From the NCBI GenBank assembly GCA_029577135.1, contig JARQPW010000008.1:1-64000 (forward strand): DNA of 64,000 nucleotides, given 5' to 3'. The stretch comes from Acidimicrobiales bacterium. GTDB lineage: Bacteria; Actinomycetota; Acidimicrobiia; Acidimicrobiales; MedAcidi-G1. The notes under the pieces are model-generated. The model did not search any database, was not told the origin of the DNA, and saw nothing but the letters and a program-made list of their open reading frames with translations. This document shows, in pieces, positions 53,526 through 62,454 of this stretch (the stretch's first letter is position 1; each line of letters opens with the position of its first letter). A program made the position numbers and the translations under genes.

Positions 53526-53834
53526 TCAGACCTGGGAGCGGCAACGGGCCAGTCCGGCCACCAGTTCGTCGATGGCGTCGAGGAGTGCGGCGCCGCCCAC
53601 GTTGCGCATGCGTGCGATGTCGCCGGCCGACCACTGGTGGTCGATCGCCGTCGGGGGGAGGCCGGCGGCCCGCCAGGTCTCGCCGACGACGCGTAGCGCC
53701 CGGTCGGCACCGGGGTCGCCACAGGCGACGACGATCTCGGCGGCCTCGTCCAGATCGAAGGGGAGGCCGACGCTCTTGTCCAGGGTGTCGAGGCGGAAGC
53801 GCAGTACCTCAGCGGCGATCCTGGTGTGGTTCAT
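53526..53834 (-). CDS. Hypothetical protein, 102 aa
   Basis: ATG 53834 to stop 53526. A soluble, Leu/Ala-rich, mainly helical protein with no signal or known motif. The sequence ends in two helices (SAGDIARMRNVGGAALLDAI, key: ARMRNVGGAALLDAIDEL). Codon use resembles the neighbours, so it is probably real. It lies between ferrochelatase and the topoisomerase genes on the same strand. No function can be assigned. Confidence 0.6.
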   Translation of the reverse strand: MNHTRIAAEVLRFRLDTLDKSVGLPFDLDEAAEIVVACGDPGADRALRVVGETWRAAGLPPTAIDHQWSAGDIARMRNVGGAALLDAIDELVAGLARCRSQV

Positions 53835-53908
53835 CGGCCCGTCCGAGTCCCTGCTCTGCCCACGAACCCGACGATACGTCCCGTCAGTTCGCGGCCCGGG
53901 GATGCCCC

Positions 53909-54937
53909 TCAGGATCGGGCGGGGGCCGGGCAGCAGTCGGCCGGACAGAGGTCGGGTCGGAGTCCGAGTCCGCCGAGCGACTTCTGCTCCACGGTCGGGT
54001 CCAGGCGTTCCTCGAAGAGGTCGACGACCATCGAGGCGAATCGGGGGTCGTCGTCGACCGCAGGTGCGCGGACGAAGGAGACCCCGGCGGACTCGGCGCG
54101 TCGTGCGGCCTCGAGGTCGAGGTCCCAGGCGATCTCGAAGTTCTCGACCGGCAGGCCGAGGGGTGACACGGCGACCGCCCGAACGCCCTCGGCTGCAAGG
54201 GACTCGATGCGGTCCCCGACGTCGGGTTCCAGCCAGGGCACGTGCGGGGATCCGCTCCGGGACTGCCACACCACCTCCCACGGGCGCCCGCCGCCGGGGT
54301 CGACCCGCTCGGCGACCAGGCGGGCGGCGTCCCGGAGTTGGTCCACGTAGCCACACGTCGCTGCCAGGGCGGTCGGAAGGCTGTGGGCGGAGAACAGCAG
54401 GTGGGCGCCTGCCCGTCTTTCCTCGGGAAGCCTCGCCAGCGCCTCGGCCAGCCGATCGGCGGCGGGCCCGATCAGGCCCGGGTGGTCGTGGTGGGGACGG
54501 ACCCGGTCGATGTGGGGCGCTCGGGATCCGACCGAACGGCAGGCGGCTTCGAGGTCCTCGCCGTACTGGCGACAGGTCGAGTACGAACTGTAGGGGGAGG
54601 CCACCCAGGCGAGGGCGCGTTCGATGCCGGCGTCGCGAAGCGAGGCCACGACGTCGGCGAGGAGGGGAGGGGCGTTCCGGTTCCCCCAGAAGACCGGGAG
54701 GTCGTGTTGTCTGGCCGCCAGCTCGTCGGTGACGGCAGCGGCCAGTGAGCGCATGCGGCCGTTGATCGGGGACACGCCGCCGAAGCGCTCATAGCGGGCA
54801 GCCACCTCGACGAGGCGCCCGGGCGGAACCTCCCGGCCCGCAGTGACGCGTTCGAGGAAGGGACCGACCTGGTCGGGGCCCTCGGGGCCGCCGAAGGCGA
54901 CCAGTAGCAGGGCGTCGTAGTCGGTCTCGTGGCCCAT
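53909..54937 (-). CDS. hemH: Ferrochelatase (coproporphyrin type)
   Basis: 342 aa from ATG 54937. LLLVAFGGPEGPDQVGPFL is the N-terminal signature, and RYERFGGVSPINGRM and SAHSLPTALAATC (His of the iron site) follow. VVWQSRSGSPHVPWLEPDV and SPLGLPVENFEIAWDLD (Glu of the metal site) complete it. The C-terminus LCPADCCPAPA holds clustered Cys, as in actinobacterial enzymes with a [2Fe-2S] cluster. Actinobacteria use coproporphyrin III and later decarboxylate, so the substrate is inferred. It overlaps no gene and precedes a crotonase on the same strand. Confidence 0.93.
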   Translation of the reverse strand: MGHETDYDALLLVAFGGPEGPDQVGPFLERVTAGREVPPGRLVEVAARYERFGGVSPINGRMRSLAAAVTDELAARQHDLPVFWGNRNAPPLLADVVASLRDAGIERALAWVASPYSSYSTCRQYGEDLEAACRSVGSRAPHIDRVRPHHDHPGLIGPAADRLAEALARLPEERRAGAHLLFSAHSLPTALAATCGYVDQLRDAARLVAERVDPGGGRPWEVVWQSRSGSPHVPWLEPDVGDRIESLAAEGVRAVAVSPLGLPVENFEIAWDLDLEAARRAESAGVSFVRAPAVDDDPRFASMVVDLFEERLDPTVEQKSLGGLGLRPDLCPADCCPAPARS

Positions 54938-54956
54938 GGTCGGTTGGGCGACGACG

Positions 54957-55682
54957 TCAGCCGCCCCCGACGGCGAAGTGGGAGAGGTCTTCCTCGAGTC
55001 CGGACCGGATCGCCTCGGCGATGGCGCCCCGTGCGGTCGTCCGGGTGCGCAGGAGTCCACCGCGGCTGATGCCGGTCAGGCCCTGCGCCCGGTCGACGGC
55101 CACGGCCACGGGGTCACCGTCGACGGCCTCGTCGAGGAAGCCGGCGTCGACGGCACCATCGGGGTCGTACATGGTGCCGAGGGCGGTCACCCGGGCGTAG
55201 TGGCGCTTCGAGATGCGGTCGCGGGCCAGCTCGGTGGCGAAGAAGGGCAGCGGCATTCCGATGGTCACCTCGGGAAGCCCGATCTTGTATTCGCCCCGGG
55301 TGCCGATCCGCAAATCACACGACATCAGGATGATCGCCCCGGCGGCGATGGCGTGCCCGGTGCAGGCGGCCACGACCGGGCGTGGATACAGGTAGAGGCG
55401 CAGGAACAGGTCGACGCCTCGTGCGAGCATCGCCTGGGCCGCATCGGGGCCCGACCTCATGACCCCCAGATCGAAGCCCGCCGAGAAGCGCCCGGGGCGG
55501 CCGGCCAGCACGATGGCGTCGGCGTTCCCGTCGACCCCGTCGAGGGCCGCCAGCAGGGCGTCGATCGTGTCGTTGCCGAGCGCATTGGCCTTGCCGTCGT
55601 CGAATTCGAGGATTGCTACGTCGCCTTCGCCACGGACGGTCACGATGTCGGACGGGGTTCCCTCGGGGGACGGTTCGGCCAT
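54957..55682 (-). CDS. Enoyl-CoA hydratase/isomerase (crotonase)
   Basis: 241 aa from ATG 55682. LAGRPGRFSAGFDLGVM is the CoA/oxyanion block and ACTGHAIAAGAIILMSCDLRIG the second block. KIGLPEVTIGMPLPFFA contains Glu in the expected position. GKANALGNDTI is a substitute for the usual ALN motif. It acts on an enoyl-CoA of unknown chain. A TAGGTT box 6 nt upstream suggests a leaderless start, facing the NfuA promoter 45 bp away. It lies 19 nt upstream of the ferrochelatase start. Confidence 0.92.
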   Translation of the reverse strand: MAEPSPEGTPSDIVTVRGEGDVAILEFDDGKANALGNDTIDALLAALDGVDGNADAIVLAGRPGRFSAGFDLGVMRSGPDAAQAMLARGVDLFLRLYLYPRPVVAACTGHAIAAGAIILMSCDLRIGTRGEYKIGLPEVTIGMPLPFFATELARDRISKRHYARVTALGTMYDPDGAVDAGFLDEAVDGDPVAVAVDRAQGLTGISRGGLLRTRTTARGAIAEAIRSGLEEDLSHFAVGGG

Positions 55683-55688
55683 GACGGC

Positions 55689-55694
55689 AACCTA
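55689..55694 (-). promoter_or_regulatory. -10 box (TAGGTT) for leaderless crotonase
   Basis: On the minus strand TAGGTT is followed by 6 nt and ATG at 55682. Confidence 0.55.
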
Positions 55695-55739
55695 CCGGCT
55701 CCCTGCTGGCCACTTCGAAGTGAGTCCGTGTGGTACCGG

Positions 55740-55745
55740 TAGGCT
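55740..55745 (+). promoter_or_regulatory. -10 box (TAGGCT) for leaderless nfuA
   Basis: TAGGCT is followed by 6 nt and ATG 55752. With the box at 55689 it makes a divergent leaderless pair. Confidence 0.55.
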
Positions 55746-55751
55746 CGTGGC

Positions 55752-56390
55752 ATGAGTGAGACCGACACCTACCACGAAGAGCGGGTCGACCAGGTGATGA
55801 CCGTCACCGAAGCAGCGCTCGCCAAGGTCCTCGAGGTCCGGAACGAGGAGGACGATCCCGTCGGGTTGGCCCTCCGCATCTCGATCACCGGCTCCCAGGG
55901 CGTCGACTACGTCTACGACCTGGCCTTCTTCGAGATCGCCGCCGCTCCGGACGACGACGTCCGTTGGGAGGTCGACGACCTCTCCTTCCTGGTCCCGGCC
56001 GAGGACCGCGAGAAGTTGGCCGGCGCCACCCTCGACCTGCCGAGCAACCCCACCCAGGGCGGGTTGGTCATCCGCAACCCCAATCGTCCCAACCCGCTGG
56101 GCGACATCGGCACCCTCGAACTCACCGGCGAGATCCCCGATCGGGTCGGCCAACTGATCACCGAGCGCATCAACCCCGCCCTGGCCTCCCACGGGGGCTA
56201 CGTCACGCTGGTCGGCGTCGAGGGCAGCACCGCCTACGTCACCATGGGCGGCGGCTGCCAGGGCTGTTCCATGAGTGCCGCCACGCTGACTGCGGGCATC
56301 CGGACCGCCATCCTCGAGGCGATCCCCGAGATCCTCGAGGTGATCGACGCCACCGACCACTCGGCCGGCGAGAACCCGTTCTACAGCTGA
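55752..56390 (+). CDS. nfuA: Fe-S biogenesis protein NfuA
   Basis: 212 aa. An N-terminal A-type-like domain (about 17-105, with ISITGSQGVDYVYDLAF) lacks the Cys ligands of true A-type proteins, as is usual for NfuA. A C-terminal NifU-like domain (about 130-205) carries GGCQGCSMSAATL, where CxxC holds the cluster at the dimer interface. It stores or delivers 4Fe-4S clusters to target enzymes. The next gene, dxs, is convergent and does not overlap. Confidence 0.95.
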   Translation: MSETDTYHEERVDQVMTVTEAALAKVLEVRNEEDDPVGLALRISITGSQGVDYVYDLAFFEIAAAPDDDVRWEVDDLSFLVPAEDREKLAGATLDLPSNPTQGGLVIRNPNRPNPLGDIGTLELTGEIPDRVGQLITERINPALASHGGYVTLVGVEGSTAYVTMGGGCQGCSMSAATLTAGIRTAILEAIPEILEVIDATDHSAGENPFYS

Positions 56391-56403
56391 GCCGCCGGGT
56401 CGC

Positions 56404-58224
56404 TCAGAGCGAGCGGCGCACCCGATCGGCCACGCCGGCGGCGTCGAGGCCGAAGGACGCCAGCAGGTCGTCGGGCCTTCCGTGGGCATGGTGGGCCACG
56501 GGAACCCCCAGGACCTCGACCCGGGTCCCTGGTGGCGTCTCGGCGAGCCTGGCGCGTACGGCCGTACCGAAGCCGCCGTCGCAGAAGCCGTCCTCGACGG
56601 TGACCACCAGCGGATGTCGGGCGGCGTCGGTCAGCATCGCCGGGTCGAGGGGTCGGATCACCCGTGGGTCCCAGACGGTGGCCGAGATCCCTTCGGCGGC
56701 CAACAGGTCGGCGGCGCCGGATGCGGCGGCAAGCATCTTCCCAGCACCGAGCAGGCACACGTCGGTGCCTTCGCGGACCTGTCGGCCCCGGAGGCCGGAG
56801 CCGGTCTCGTCCCAGCCCACGTGGGGAGCGGCGGTCTTCGGCCAGCGGATGGCGGCCGGGCCGTCGCAGAGGTCAAGGGCGTCCTCGAGCATCTGCTGGA
56901 GCTCCTGGTACGACGAAGGGGCGAAGATCGTCATCCCGGGGACCTTCGAGAGCAGTACGAGGTCGAGCAGGCCGTGGTGTGACGGGCCGTCGTCGCCGGT
57001 GATTCCGGCCCGGTCGATGCAGAAGACCACCGGCTGCCCGTGGAGGGAGACGTCGAGGTTGACTTGGTCGAGGGCCCGCGTGAGGAAGGTCGAGTAGACG
57101 GCCAGCACCGGCCGCAGCCCCCCCATCGCCATGCCCGCCGCCGAGGTGACGGCGTGCTGTTCGGCGATGCCGACGTCGAAGCAGCGGTCCGGGAAGCGCT
57201 CGCGGAACGGCAGCAGGCCGGTCGAGTCGGGCATGGCGGCAGTGATGGCGACCAGCTCGGGGCGCGACTCGGCGGCCTTCACCAGTGCCTCGGTGAAGGC
57301 CTCGGTATAGCTGCCGGGCTTGATCCCGGAGGTGTCGTGCATGTGCTTGATCGGGTCGAGTTCGGCCGGTTCGTAGCCGCGTCCCTTCTGGGTGAGGACG
57401 TGGACGACGACGGGGCCGTCGAACGACTTGGCGTTCTCGAGGGCCGCTTCGATCTCGTCGATGTCGTGGCCGTCGAACGGGCCGAGGTAGTGGACGCCGA
57501 GGGTCTCGAAGAACGCCGTCGGCTCGAGCATCTCGCGGATGGCGGCCTTGGTGGCGCTGATGCCCCGCTCGACGAGTTCGCCGACCCATGGCAGGTTTTC
57601 TGCCAGCTCCTCGAGGCGCCGCTGGCGGCGCATGTAGGTGGGGTTCGACCGGATCCGGATGAGGCTCTCGGAGAGCCGGCCGACGGTCGGGGCGTAGGAA
57701 CGGCCGTTGTCGTTGAGGACGATCGTGACGCCGACGCCGCTGTGCCCGAGGTTGTTGAGTCCCTCGAAGGCCATGCCGCCGGTCATGCCGCCGTCGCCGA
57801 TGACGGCGACGACCCGACGATTGCTGCCGCTGGCGGCCTGGGCGGTGGCCAGTCCGTGCGCGTAGGAGAGCACGGTCGAGGCGTGCGAGTTCTCGATCCA
57901 GTCATGGGCCGACTCGGAGCGGGAGGGATACCCCGACAGGCCGCCGGGCTGTCGCAGATTGTCGAAGTCGGCGAGGCGGCCGGTCAGCATTTTGTGGACG
58001 TAGGCCTGGTGGCCGACGTCCCAGAGGATGATGTCGTGGGGGCTGTTGAAGGTGCGGTGCAGGGCGATCGTCAACTCGACGGCGCCCAGGTTGGATCCCA
58101 GGTGTCCGCCGGTGCGTTCGACCGCCTCGACGAGGCGGGTGCGGATCTCGGCGGACAGGGAGCGCAACTCGGCGGGGCCGAGGTCACGCAGGTCTGCCGG
58201 GGTTCGGATCGAATCGAGGTGCAA
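56404..58224 (-). CDS. dxs: 1-deoxy-D-xylulose-5-phosphate synthase
   Basis: 606 aa from TTG 58224 (LHLDSIRTPADLRDLG, the usual DXS start) with GGAG upstream; the frame is open to a GTG at 58272. SNLGAVELTIALHRTF has the thiamine-binding region, VGHQAYVHK and VIGDGGMTGGMAFEGLNNLGH (key: GDGGMTGGMAFE) the cofactor site, and IAEQHAVTSAAGMAMGG the catalytic Glu. LLDLVLLSKVPGMTIFAP and the C-terminal domain are intact. It makes the first intermediate of the MEP isoprenoid route from pyruvate and glyceraldehyde-3-phosphate. Confidence 0.95.
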   Translation of the reverse strand: MHLDSIRTPADLRDLGPAELRSLSAEIRTRLVEAVERTGGHLGSNLGAVELTIALHRTFNSPHDIILWDVGHQAYVHKMLTGRLADFDNLRQPGGLSGYPSRSESAHDWIENSHASTVLSYAHGLATAQAASGSNRRVVAVIGDGGMTGGMAFEGLNNLGHSGVGVTIVLNDNGRSYAPTVGRLSESLIRIRSNPTYMRRQRRLEELAENLPWVGELVERGISATKAAIREMLEPTAFFETLGVHYLGPFDGHDIDEIEAALENAKSFDGPVVVHVLTQKGRGYEPAELDPIKHMHDTSGIKPGSYTEAFTEALVKAAESRPELVAITAAMPDSTGLLPFRERFPDRCFDVGIAEQHAVTSAAGMAMGGLRPVLAVYSTFLTRALDQVNLDVSLHGQPVVFCIDRAGITGDDGPSHHGLLDLVLLSKVPGMTIFAPSSYQELQQMLEDALDLCDGPAAIRWPKTAAPHVGWDETGSGLRGRQVREGTDVCLLGAGKMLAAASGAADLLAAEGISATVWDPRVIRPLDPAMLTDAARHPLVVTVEDGFCDGGFGTAVRARLAETPPGTRVEVLGVPVAHHAHGRPDDLLASFGLDAAGVADRVRRSL

Positions 58225-58305
58225 GGAAAGGGTCTCCGCGGCCGGGGAAGCGCACAACGGTAGCCGCCCCACCCGGCAGATGGTCCCCGGGCGCAGAGGA
58301 GCGTC

Positions 58306-59154
58306 TCAGGCGTTGCGGGAGCTCAAGCGGTGCCAGGCGTCGGCCAGCGTCTGACCGAGCAGCACGCCGACGCCGAGTACCACGACCGCACCCAGGGCGT
58401 CGGCCCAGTAGTGGTTGCCGGTGACGATCACGGCGAAGAGGGTGGCGAGCGGGTAGGCGGTGACCAGCACCCGGGCGAACGGGCTTCGGAGCACCTGCCA
58501 GAGGGCGAGTGTGCACCATGCGGCCCAGGCGAAGTGGAGGCTCGGCATGGCGGCGTACTGGTTGGAGAGCTTCTGCATTGTCCCGGAGTCGAACGACCAC
58601 AGGCCACCGGCCTCGGAGAGGGTGTCGACGAACGGGTAGGCGGCGAGGCATCCCCCGAACTCGCCGCAGTCGGCCAGCAGGCGGGGCGGCATCAGCGGGA
58701 ACAAGCTGAAGCCGACGAGCGCCAGGCCGGTCGTGCAGAGGAACGAGGACCGCCATCGGGGGTAGAGCACCGGGTAGCGGCGGTACAGCCACGCCAGGGT
58801 GAAGATCGTGAACGCGAAGTGGCCGGTGCCGTAGAAGAGGTTCCAGAACTGGAGGAAGGGCGTCCAGTCGAGGAACCACTCCTGGATCCGGAGTTCCGGG
58901 AACAGGCCGAGGGACTTCTCGAAATCGATGACGCGAATGGCGTTGCGAAGGGCCTCGTCGGGATGGACGGTTGCCGAGCCGAACTGGTTGCGGCTCCACG
59001 CGTAGATGACGTAGAAGGTGAAGACGAGCAGCGCCTCGGTCCACCAGTGGAGGCCCGTGCCGACGCCCTCCTTCGAGAGGCGACGGAGGCGATCGTCGAG
59101 TCGACTGCCGTCTTGATCCGTCCGGGCCTGAGCGTCGATGGTGTCGACGTTCAC
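58306..59154 (-). CDS. PAP2-superfamily membrane phosphatase/transferase
   Basis: 282 aa from GTG 59154, overlapping the thioesterase stop (GTGA). Six membrane spans. FPLMPPRLL, MPSLHFAWAAW and TGNHYWADALGAVV are the three PAP2 motifs, with the catalytic His in SLHF and GNHYW. The spacing and N-terminal WFLDWTPFLQFWNLFYGTGH (key: FWNLFYGTGH) fit the PAP2_3 branch that includes inositol phosphoceramide synthase and diacylglycerol-type phosphatases. It acts on a lipid phosphate at the outer face of the membrane. The substrate is unknown. Confidence 0.9.
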   Translation of the reverse strand: MNVDTIDAQARTDQDGSRLDDRLRRLSKEGVGTGLHWWTEALLVFTFYVIYAWSRNQFGSATVHPDEALRNAIRVIDFEKSLGLFPELRIQEWFLDWTPFLQFWNLFYGTGHFAFTIFTLAWLYRRYPVLYPRWRSSFLCTTGLALVGFSLFPLMPPRLLADCGEFGGCLAAYPFVDTLSEAGGLWSFDSGTMQKLSNQYAAMPSLHFAWAAWCTLALWQVLRSPFARVLVTAYPLATLFAVIVTGNHYWADALGAVVVLGVGVLLGQTLADAWHRLSSRNA

Positions 59155-59522
59155 GACACCCGCTCCAGGAAGCGGGATGTGTCGACGACGACCCGGGTGA
59201 TGGTGGCGGTGGCGACCGGGGTGTCGTCGTCGGTCGCCTCTGCGCTGAAGGTGAGTCGTCGGCCCTCTACCGCGTAGAGGGTGGCGGTGGCCCGGACCTC
59301 GGCGCCGATACCGGTCGGCGCCAGGTGGTCGATCTGGACCCGCATCCCGACGGTGGTCTGGTCGGCGTCGAGGTGGCCGGCGAGGGCGTCCACGGAAGCC
59401 TCCTCCAGCAGTGCGACCAGGCGCGGCGTGGCGAGCACCGGCACCTCGCCGGAGCGAAAGGCGATGGCGGTGTCGGCGTCGCCGACGTTCATGTGACTCT
59501 GCCCCTGCAGCCCTACGGTCAC
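59151..59522 (-). CDS. FlK-like hotdog thioesterase
   Basis: 123 aa from GTG 59522 (an upstream ATG at 59564 is possible). DADTAIAFRSGEVPVLATPRLVALLEEAS (key: SGEVPVLATPRLVALLEEA) is the signature of fluoroacetyl-CoA thioesterase-like proteins, with Glu in the catalytic place. TTVGMRVQIDHLAPTGIGAEV (key: VQIDHLAPTGIG) is the second strand. It hydrolyses an acyl-CoA that remains unidentified. It overlaps and is co-transcribed with the PAP2 gene, and is divergent from tldD. Confidence 0.88.
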   Translation of the reverse strand: MTVGLQGQSHMNVGDADTAIAFRSGEVPVLATPRLVALLEEASVDALAGHLDADQTTVGMRVQIDHLAPTGIGAEVRATATLYAVEGRRLTFSAEATDDDTPVATATITRVVVDTSRFLERVS

Positions 59523-59631
59523 TGGCACCCCGGTACCATACGCAACCGCCGGCAGCGTTGGCATGATCGGATTCGCAGGAGAAGGCAACGGGTGTTGCTG
59601 ACCACCAGGGCCCACGAGGAGAGCGGCAGGA

Positions 59632-61053
59632 ATGATGAGCGTCGATGATCGACCGGAACGTCTGCTGGACCCGTCGCTCCTGCATGACACCATCCACACC
59701 GCACTGCGGACCGGCGGCGACTTCGCCGAGGTTTTCGTCGAGGACCGCCGGTCGATGTCGGCCCTGTTCGACGACGGCCGGGTCGAGGAGTTGACGGGCG
59801 GGCGAAGCCGCGGTGCGGGCATCCGGGTCGTCTTTGGCGAGACCACCGGGTTCGCGCACACCGCTGACCTCTCGCCCGAGGGCCTCCGGTCGGCGGCCGA
59901 AGCGGCATCCGCCGCTGCCCGGGATGGACGTGGGGGCGACCGCAGCGTTGTTCTCGACGACGGTCAGGCACCGCGGCCGGGCGCCGTGGCCATGATGCCG
60001 GCCGACGTCCCGAAGGCTCGCAAGGTGGCGCTGCTCGAGGAGGCCGACCGGGTCGCCCGCGGCGAGGACGACGCCATCCGCCAGGTCACCGTCCGCTACG
60101 CGGACAGCCGCCGGCGCATTCAGGTCGCCAACTCGGACGGCCTCCTGACCGGTGACGACCAGGTCCGGACGCTCTTCTCGGTCTCGTGTGTCGCCGCCGG
60201 CGACGGCGGCATGCAGACCGGCCGCGAGTCGGTCGGCCACACCGTCGGCTTCGAACTCTTCGACCGTGTGGACGTGGCGGACCTGGCCCGTCGCGCGGCT
60301 CGCCGGGCCGTCACCAAGCTCGACGCCGTGCCCGCCCCCAGCGGCGAGATGCCGGTCGTGGTGGGCCCGGGCGGTGGTGGGGTCCTCTTCCACGAGGCCT
60401 GTGGCCACGGGCTCGAGGCCGACCTGGTCGCCAAGTCGGCGTCGGTGTTCGCCGGCCGGCGTGGGGAGGTCGTCGCTGCGCCGTTCGTGACCCTCGTCGA
60501 CGACGGCACGATGGCGGGGGAGTGGGGCTGCTACGCCATCGACGATGAGGGCCGTCCGGCCAGGCGCAACGTCCTCATCGAGGACGGCGTCCTCACCGAC
60601 TACATGTGGGACCACCTGCGGGCCCGCAAGGAGGGTCGCGACTCGTCGGGCAACGGGCGACGCCAGAGCTATCAGCACCTGCCGATGGTCCGGATGACCA
60701 ACACCTTCCTGGCCGGCGGCGACGCCGACCCGGACGAGATCCTGGCCGACACCGAACGGGGCGTGTACGTGGCCCAGTTGGGCGGCGGGCAGGTCAACAC
60801 TGCCACCGGCGATTTCGTCTTCGGCATGACCGAGGCGTACCTGATCGAGAACGGCCGGATCACGGCGCCGATCCGCGAGGGCAACCTCATCGGCAACGGC
60901 CCCGACGTCCTGCGCGACATCGACGTCATCGCCGGCGACTTCGCCATGGGTTCTCCGGGGACCTGCGGCAAGGACGGCCAGGGGGTCCCCGTCGGCGACG
61001 GCACGCCGACCCTGCGGGTGACCCGCCTGACGGTCGGCGGCACGGCGGCCTGA
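59632..61053 (+). CDS. tldD: TldD metalloprotease subunit
   Basis: 473 aa from ATG 59632 (59635 possible), AGGA upstream. HEACGHGLEADL at 254-265 holds the zinc HExxxH. VQNNGLLTGDDQ-type and the C-terminal TNTFLAGGDADPDEILADTERGVYVAQLGGGQVNTATGDF blocks (key: GGGQVNTATGDF) match TldD. With TldE it forms a heterodimer that degrades unfolded or modified peptides, and in some species matures microcins. The next gene follows after 35 nt, making a tldD-tldE operon. Confidence 0.95.
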   Translation: MMSVDDRPERLLDPSLLHDTIHTALRTGGDFAEVFVEDRRSMSALFDDGRVEELTGGRSRGAGIRVVFGETTGFAHTADLSPEGLRSAAEAASAAARDGRGGDRSVVLDDGQAPRPGAVAMMPADVPKARKVALLEEADRVARGEDDAIRQVTVRYADSRRRIQVANSDGLLTGDDQVRTLFSVSCVAAGDGGMQTGRESVGHTVGFELFDRVDVADLARRAARRAVTKLDAVPAPSGEMPVVVGPGGGGVLFHEACGHGLEADLVAKSASVFAGRRGEVVAAPFVTLVDDGTMAGEWGCYAIDDEGRPARRNVLIEDGVLTDYMWDHLRARKEGRDSSGNGRRQSYQHLPMVRMTNTFLAGGDADPDEILADTERGVYVAQLGGGQVNTATGDFVFGMTEAYLIENGRITAPIREGNLIGNGPDVLRDIDVIAGDFAMGSPGTCGKDGQGVPVGDGTPTLRVTRLTVGGTAA

Positions 61054-61088
61054 GGTGGTTCACCTCCCGGACATGTCGGTAGCCTGAG

Positions 61089-62429
61089 GTGCCCGAGCTC
61101 CTCGACATCGCCGACCACGTACTCGGCTGGGTGGACGACGGCGAACAGGTCGAGGTCTGCGCGGTCCATGAGCGCGAGACCGAGGTGCGCGCCTACGAGC
61201 GACAGGTCGAGGCATTGACCGTGGCCGAGTCGCAGGGCGTCGGCATCCGGGTGGTGCGGGATGGCCGGCAGGGATTCGCCCACGCCGGAACCCTCGACCT
61301 CGACGTCCTCGCCGAGACGCTGGCGGAGGCCCGCGACAACGTCGCCTTCGCGACACCGGACCAGTGGTGTGCTGTGGCCGAACCGGATGGTGTCGCCCCC
61401 GTCGAACTCGACCTTCACCGGGCATCTTTGGCCGACCACCCCACCGGGGCCAAGGTCGCCGCAGCCCTCGAGCTCGAACGCCTGGTGGGCGACGCCGACC
61501 CCCGTATCGTGGGCGTCGAGTCCGCCGAGTACGTCGACTCGATCACCGAGTCGGCCGTCGTGACGACGACGGGTATCCGCTCGACCAGCCGGGAGACAGG
61601 GTGCTACCTGTCGGCGTACGTGCTGGCTGGCGAGGATGGCGAGACCCAGACCGGCTTCGGGTTCTCGATCGGTCGTGAGCCCGGCGACCTCGACCCGGAG
61701 AGGGCGGCGGCCGACGCCGTCGAGCGGGCGACCCGCATGTTGGGGGCGGTCAAACCCGACTCGGCGCGACTGACCGTCGTCCTCGACCCCTGGGTCAGTG
61801 CACAGTTCCTCGGGATCGTGGGATCCACGCTCAACGGCGAGAGCGTGCTCAAGGGCCGCTCGCTGTTCGCCGACCGGCTCGGCGAGGAGGTAGGTGCCTC
61901 TTCGCTGACCCTCGTGGACGACCCGACCGATGTCGCTGCGTTCACGGCGACGGCCTCAGACGGGGAGGGCCTGGCGACCCGCCGCAACGTGCTGGTCGAG
62001 GATGGTCGCCTCCTGCGCTTCGTGCACAACAGCTACACGGGCCGCCGTTCGGGTGGAGCCTCGACGGGTTCGGCGGTGCGTGGCTACGCCTCGACTCCGG
62101 GGGTCGGCATCCAGGCACTGGCGCTCACCCCGGGCACCCGGACCCAGGCCGAGCTTGTGGCCGATGTCGCCGATGGCCTGCTCGTCCAGGGCGTGAGCGG
62201 TCTGCACTCCGGCGTCAACCCCGTGAGTGGCGACTTCTCCACCGGCGCCGAGGGCCTCCGCATCCGGGGGGGAGCACTGGCCGAGCCCGTCCGTGAGTTC
62301 ACGATCGCCTCGACCCTCCAGAAGATGCTCCAGGACGTCCTCGAGGTCGGCGGCGACCTCGAGTGGTTGCCGATGCGTACGGCCGGCGTGTCGCTGGTCA
62401 TCGGCGACGTGACCGTCTCCGGGGCCTGA
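61089..62429 (+). CDS. tldE: TldE/PmbA partner subunit
   Basis: 446 aa from GTG 61089. It is the non-zinc partner: the TldD HExxxH is absent. Family blocks include EVRAYERQVEALTVAESQGVGIRVV (key: SQGVGIRVV), LDPWVSAQFLGIVGSTLNGESVLKGRS (key: NGESVLKGRS), GLATRRNVLVEDGRLL and SGDFSTGAEGLRIRGG. It would close the active site of TldD to peptides only. A TAGCCT box at 61080-61085 lies only 3 nt before the start and is not counted as its promoter. Confidence 0.93.
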   Translation: MPELLDIADHVLGWVDDGEQVEVCAVHERETEVRAYERQVEALTVAESQGVGIRVVRDGRQGFAHAGTLDLDVLAETLAEARDNVAFATPDQWCAVAEPDGVAPVELDLHRASLADHPTGAKVAAALELERLVGDADPRIVGVESAEYVDSITESAVVTTTGIRSTSRETGCYLSAYVLAGEDGETQTGFGFSIGREPGDLDPERAAADAVERATRMLGAVKPDSARLTVVLDPWVSAQFLGIVGSTLNGESVLKGRSLFADRLGEEVGASSLTLVDDPTDVAAFTATASDGEGLATRRNVLVEDGRLLRFVHNSYTGRRSGGASTGSAVRGYASTPGVGIQALALTPGTRTQAELVADVADGLLVQGVSGLHSGVNPVSGDFSTGAEGLRIRGGALAEPVREFTIASTLQKMLQDVLEVGGDLEWLPMRTAGVSLVIGDVTVSGA

Positions 62430-62454
62430 CCGGGCATCGGCGAACGGGACGAGA

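Noticed and set aside
59523-60678. Long minus-strand open frame over tldD
   Set aside because: It is the antisense reading of a well-supported tldD. The thioesterase and PAP2 genes start downstream on their own motifs.
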